From Lates calcarifer (Eukaryota > Chordata > Actinopteri > Centropomidae): DNA of 64,000 nucleotides. Positions 61,901 through 64,000 of this stretch are shown piece by piece. Every line of letters starts with the position of its first letter. Position 1 is the first letter of the stretch. The stretch covers positions 12,564,776-12,628,775 of the forward strand of contig NC_066854.1 of the NCBI RefSeq assembly GCF_001640805.2, given 5' to 3'. A program made the position numbers and the translations under genes. The notes under the pieces were generated by a model. The model did no database searches. It was not told the DNA's origin and was given only the letters and a program-made list of their open reading frames with translations.

Positions 61901-62330
61901 ATGAGTATAACACACACACACACACACACACAGACAGATATGTGGAGACAACTCACATCAGCCAGCCAGTGTGTGACCGTGTCCTCGGAGGCAGAGCAGC
62001 TCCACAGCAGACTGCAGGTCGCAGATCCCAGACCAGAGCAGAAGTCTGCCTGCTGCTGCAGCTCTGCTCCACTCTGCCACAGCTGCTCACGTAACAGCAG
62101 CTTCTCCTAAACACACACACAGTAGTAATACACATAATATAATAAATAAACATAAAGAAAACATGACCTTTTTCAGTGTTATTGTAATACATATTATTAC
62201 TGTAATAATACTGCCCTGTCTCACCTCTCTCTCTTTCTGACAGTCAGACTGCACTGCATCCAGTCTGGACTGAAGGTGCAGACACTCCTGTCGCAGCTGT
62301 TCCTGCTCCTGCACAAGGTGCTCCTTCACT

Positions 62331-62364
<34 letters not shown>

Positions 62365-63330
62365 AAAGTCTATTTAAGTTTGTGAGTTCAGTTGCCTGTG
62401 TCATATCTAGAGTGATATCTGTACACTGATAAAAGAGTATTATATTAAAAAAATAACACATTAACCTGTGGATTGATGATGATGTAACTGTATGTAACAT
62501 CATTAACTTAATTATTATAGAAAATCTGCATCTTCAATCGCTGATGATCTACAGCACTGAAAAGCTTCTGCAGTGAAATAGAATGAGATTTAATACCTGT
62601 TTTACAGTCATACCTTACTTTTTACACACTTGGTAAGTAATTCTACTCATTGCATTAATTCACTGAGATTTATTTATAAAAATAAAAATAAATCTAGACC
62701 TGGATAAGCAGCAGTAAATGGATGTATGAATGGATGGATTAATCAGTTAGGAAATAACTAGTTTATTGAAGGTCCACATGAATATCTACACAAGACTTAG
62801 GACTTGTAATGGACTTTGTGTAAATGTAAGGTAAAGGTGTGATTGTGGTAATAATCATATCTACACTCAGGTTCATTACAAACACATGATTTCCTACTGG
62901 CTGGTGCCAATAAACTTGTAACCTCACCACCTAGACATAAGAGTCAGATGAGAGGGAGTGAAATGATGAATTCTACCCTCTCAGCTTATTGGGGGTGTCC
63001 TCATTGTAATGACTGTGGTCTTCCAGTAGCATAAGCTAACACAACATGCCCCTTTCCTGCCTCAAGGTTAAGTGTAATGGAAGCGCACCTGTCTGAGCTG
63101 TTCGAGCTTTGTGCAGCATCTCAATCAGGTCCCCGTTCAGGACTCTAGGCAGGAACTCCCTCAGCTGCATGACTTCTGTGGTTAGCTTCTCCAAATCTCT
63201 CTTTCTCACTCTGACAAAGCTATCCTGAACGAAAAAAGATGGACTTCAAAGCAAAACCTGAGTCTGGGAAAGATGTTAAGATTATATGGGATTTGACTGG
63301 ATGTTTCCTTGCCTTTACCTTTTCCTCCAT
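58708..63330 (-). CDS. hsf2bp: Heat shock factor 2-binding protein / MEILB2
   Basis: Eight coding exons give about 351 residues (human 334). N-terminal MEEKDSFVRVRKRDLEKLTT and EVMQLREFLPRVLNG match human MGTKEEFVKVRKKDLERLTT. A coiled coil follows (HLVQEQEQLRQECLHLQSRL), then the armadillo-like domain: FLTVAGQTLESFVRSLD, FVLALAGTIT-NIAAVTSGRNFL, VLMLMALYNVSIS and EVCLHSLRLLQSVLLEEEV. In mammals the protein acts in meiotic prophase: its N-terminus binds BRME1 and its armadillo domain binds BRCA2, placing RAD51/DMC1 recombinases at breaks. It neighbours cryaa in human also. The last exon is uncertain: it may read to the stop at 58708 or splice at a gtacca just after EDLQALQQ. Confidence 0.93.
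59499..59562 (+). repeat. Fragment of the same interspersed repeat
   Basis: CATCCATCCATCCATTATCT ... GGGCCGCAGGGGGCTGGAGC; the 5' part of the family seen at 55490-55712. Lies in the long hsf2bp intron. Confidence 0.75.
61069..61172 (-). CDS. hsf2bp: hsf2bp coding exon 7
   Basis: LMLMALYNVSISVKGLKYII, then ENPGLMPLIWTLLN. Nearly residue-for-residue with human LMLMSLYNVSINLKGLKYI. Ends in phase 1 before gtaagg. Confidence 0.93.
61425..61542 (-). CDS. hsf2bp: hsf2bp coding exon 6
   Basis: NIAAVTSGRNFLSSEAHILL, then DTLVKLLELMKPGVFPKLKV across the joint. Matches human NVAAIACGREFLVNSSRVLLDT. Donor gtacgt. Confidence 0.92.
61704..61848 (-). CDS. hsf2bp: hsf2bp coding exon 5
   Basis: GKLQSFLTVAGQTLESFVRS, then LDSEVKTQ...EHQFVLALAGTIT. 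The acceptor is taken as gagcag just before GGGAAG because it reproduces human spacing exactly. The adjacent gag would add one Gln, and a cccag further upstream would break frame. Confidence 0.87.
61910..61932. repeat. (CA)n microsatellite
   Basis: TG repeat in hsf2bp sense, inside the ~108-bp intron between exons 4 and 5. Confidence 0.9.
61957..62106 (-). CDS. hsf2bp: hsf2bp coding exon 4
   Basis: Fifty codons: EKLLLREQLWQSGAELQQQA, then DFCSGLGSATCSLLWSCSAS and EDTVTHWLAD. Counterpart of human AEYCTEMGAAACTLLWGVSSSEE. Confidence 0.9.
62225..62328 (-). CDS. hsf2bp: hsf2bp coding exon 3 (coiled coil)
   Basis: VKEHLVQEQEQLRQECLHLQ, then SRLDAVQSDCQKERE, a heptad-type coiled coil. Its acceptor is formed by a (GT)n microsatellite ending in TAG. 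Confidence 0.88.
62331..62356. repeat. (AC)n microsatellite abutting a splice acceptor
   Basis: GT repeat in hsf2bp sense ending directly in the TAG acceptor of exon 3. Confidence 0.9.
63089..63224 (-). CDS. hsf2bp: hsf2bp coding exon 2
   Basis: DSFVRVRKRDLEKLTTEVMQ, then LREFLPRVLNGDLIEMLHKARTAQ. Strong match to the human N-terminus. Ends in phase 1 before gtgcgc. Confidence 0.93.
63319..63330 (-). CDS. hsf2bp: hsf2bp coding exon 1 (MEEK)
   Basis: A four-codon exon, ATG GAG GAA AAG, then donor gtaaag. It aligns with the internal MGTK of human HSF2BP, so the human N-terminal extension is absent or uses another start. Confidence 0.8.
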
Positions 63331-63346
63331 GACTCAGAGCCGACGA

Positions 63347-63355
63347 TTTCCCGCC
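63347..63355 (+). promoter_or_regulatory. hsf2bp: E2F-like site beside the hsf2bp start
   Basis: TTTCCCGCC, an exact E2F consensus, 17 bp upstream of the hsf2bp ATG. Many meiosis-only genes are silenced in soma through E2F6/PRC1.6 sites of this kind in mammals; its use here is inference. Confidence 0.5.
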
Positions 63356-63527
63356 TAATGACGCTGACATTTTAGTTGTCGGTGTTTACTGTCTTTTCTG
63401 GCCTTTACTGTTGAGACTACTTAAAATACTTATGAAATATTTTCAATGTTTTATGTCGGGAACGAGCCTTGTTCAAATAAAATTCAAATTTTCCTTACTT
63501 TTGAGTAAAGTTTCAAAGTATCCCTCC

Positions 63528-63544
63528 GACCTCTAGGGGGCACG
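63528..63544 (+). promoter_or_regulatory. CTCF-like motif in the hsf2bp/ankrd10 promoter
   Basis: GACCTCTAGGGGGCACG agrees well with the CTCF core (CCNNNAGGGGGC). By eye only. Confidence 0.45.
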
Positions 63545-63702
63545 ACGGCGGACGATGATCCCAACCGGTTTTTAGCCAAAACCGCACAAAGCTAGTCAAA
63601 TGCTTCTGTTGCCAGACTCCAGTCCGGGTTTTGTGATTCTCCAGCCGGTCGGACAAGCTTATCTCCTCTTCCTTTGTGTTTGAACGTTATTTAGTCTGTT
63701 TT

Positions 63703-63957
63703 ATGGGACCGGGAACATCGGTGGGAAACGTTTCTGTCCGCCACTTTGATAGTTCACTCATGTCTGTGAGACAAGAACCCGACTTGTACAGCGATGAGGT
63801 GTTTATCAGTCGGTTTCCCATCCATCGCGCCTGCCGGGATGGAGATGTTGGAGCTTTGGTCTCACTGTCACAGCAGCTCTCGAACCAGGCTCATTTGACT
63901 GCTGAGGACTCCTGCTACGGATGGACCCCCATTCACTGGGCTGCTCACTATGGACAG
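63703..63957 (+). CDS. ankrd10: Ankyrin-repeat protein resembling ANKRD10, first coding exon (3'-partial)
   Basis: Eighty-five codons ending RFPIHRACRDGDVGALVSLS, then QQLSNQAHL...EDSCYGWTPIHWAAHYGQ, followed by donor gtagag. Human ANKRD10 reads RFPLHRACRDGDLATLCSL and EDSFYGWTPVHWAAHFGK at the same point, so the first ankyrin repeat is clear. The first ATG is 63703, but MSVRQEPDLYSDEVF from ATG 63760 looks more like the usual protein start and may be the true one. The gene continues past the right edge. It is a nuclear-type ankyrin protein of poorly defined role. Confidence 0.85.
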
Positions 63958-64000
63958 GTAGAGATTAAGTTACAAGGTAGCTTAAGTGATTTACCAAGCG

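Larger units (their letters stand above)
63331..63702. promoter_or_regulatory. Head-to-head promoter between hsf2bp and ankrd10-like gene
   Basis: Only 372 bp separate the two divergent ATGs. The stretch has several CpGs, no clear TATA box at either end, an E2F-like site and a CTCF-like site. Inferred bidirectional promoter. Confidence 0.6.

Overview
The window is vertebrate genomic DNA, almost certainly from a ray-finned fish and probably a percomorph-like teleost (inference). Genes have short exons with GT-AG introns. CA/TG microsatellites are abundant. Decayed Tc1-like transposons and the tails of common teleost SINE/LINE repeats are scattered through introns and intergenic DNA. There is no bacterial operon structure, CRISPR array, rRNA or tRNA that I can support.

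Layout. (1) 541-43414, minus strand: most of a type IV diacylglycerol kinase, best matched to DGK zeta (dgkz). Seventeen common exons run from just before the first C1 domain into the accessory half of the kinase domain; the remaining 3' exons lie beyond the left edge. Three separate sets of alternative first coding exons feed the same acceptor at 11171: a 'long' exon at 13159-14136, a canonical zeta-like exon at 28204-28541, and a two-exon DGK-iota-like N-terminus at 42924-43414. (2) 43415-51400: intergenic, with a Tc1-like relic, SINE/LINE pieces and palindromes. (3) 51401-53273, plus strand: complete three-exon alpha-A crystallin (cryaa) with a TATA box and a Maf-type half-site upstream. 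(4) 53274-58707: intergenic. (5) 58708-63330, minus strand: hsf2bp (MEILB2), eight coding exons. (6) 63703-63957, plus strand: first coding exon of an ankyrin-repeat gene resembling ankrd10, cut by the right edge and sharing a ~370-bp head-to-head promoter with hsf2bp.

The genes have unrelated roles: lipid second-messenger signalling, lens chaperone, meiotic recombination and an ankyrin protein. cryaa beside hsf2bp is the same neighbourhood as on human chromosome 21; DGKZ and ANKRD10 lie on other human chromosomes.

The observations most worth following are: the three-way alternative N-terminus of dgkz, with all donors in the same phase; an apparent one-base frameshift in its long first exon inside an Arg-Arg-Ser-Ser repeat; a ~1.6-kb long inverted repeat at about 14745-16350 whose arms carry oppositely oriented CTCF-like motifs; two smaller foldback elements; several perfect short palindromes; CTCF-like motifs near gene boundaries; and microsatellites sitting on or next to splice sites. 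I did not find a clearly new biological system. These are readings by eye, with no alignment or database search.
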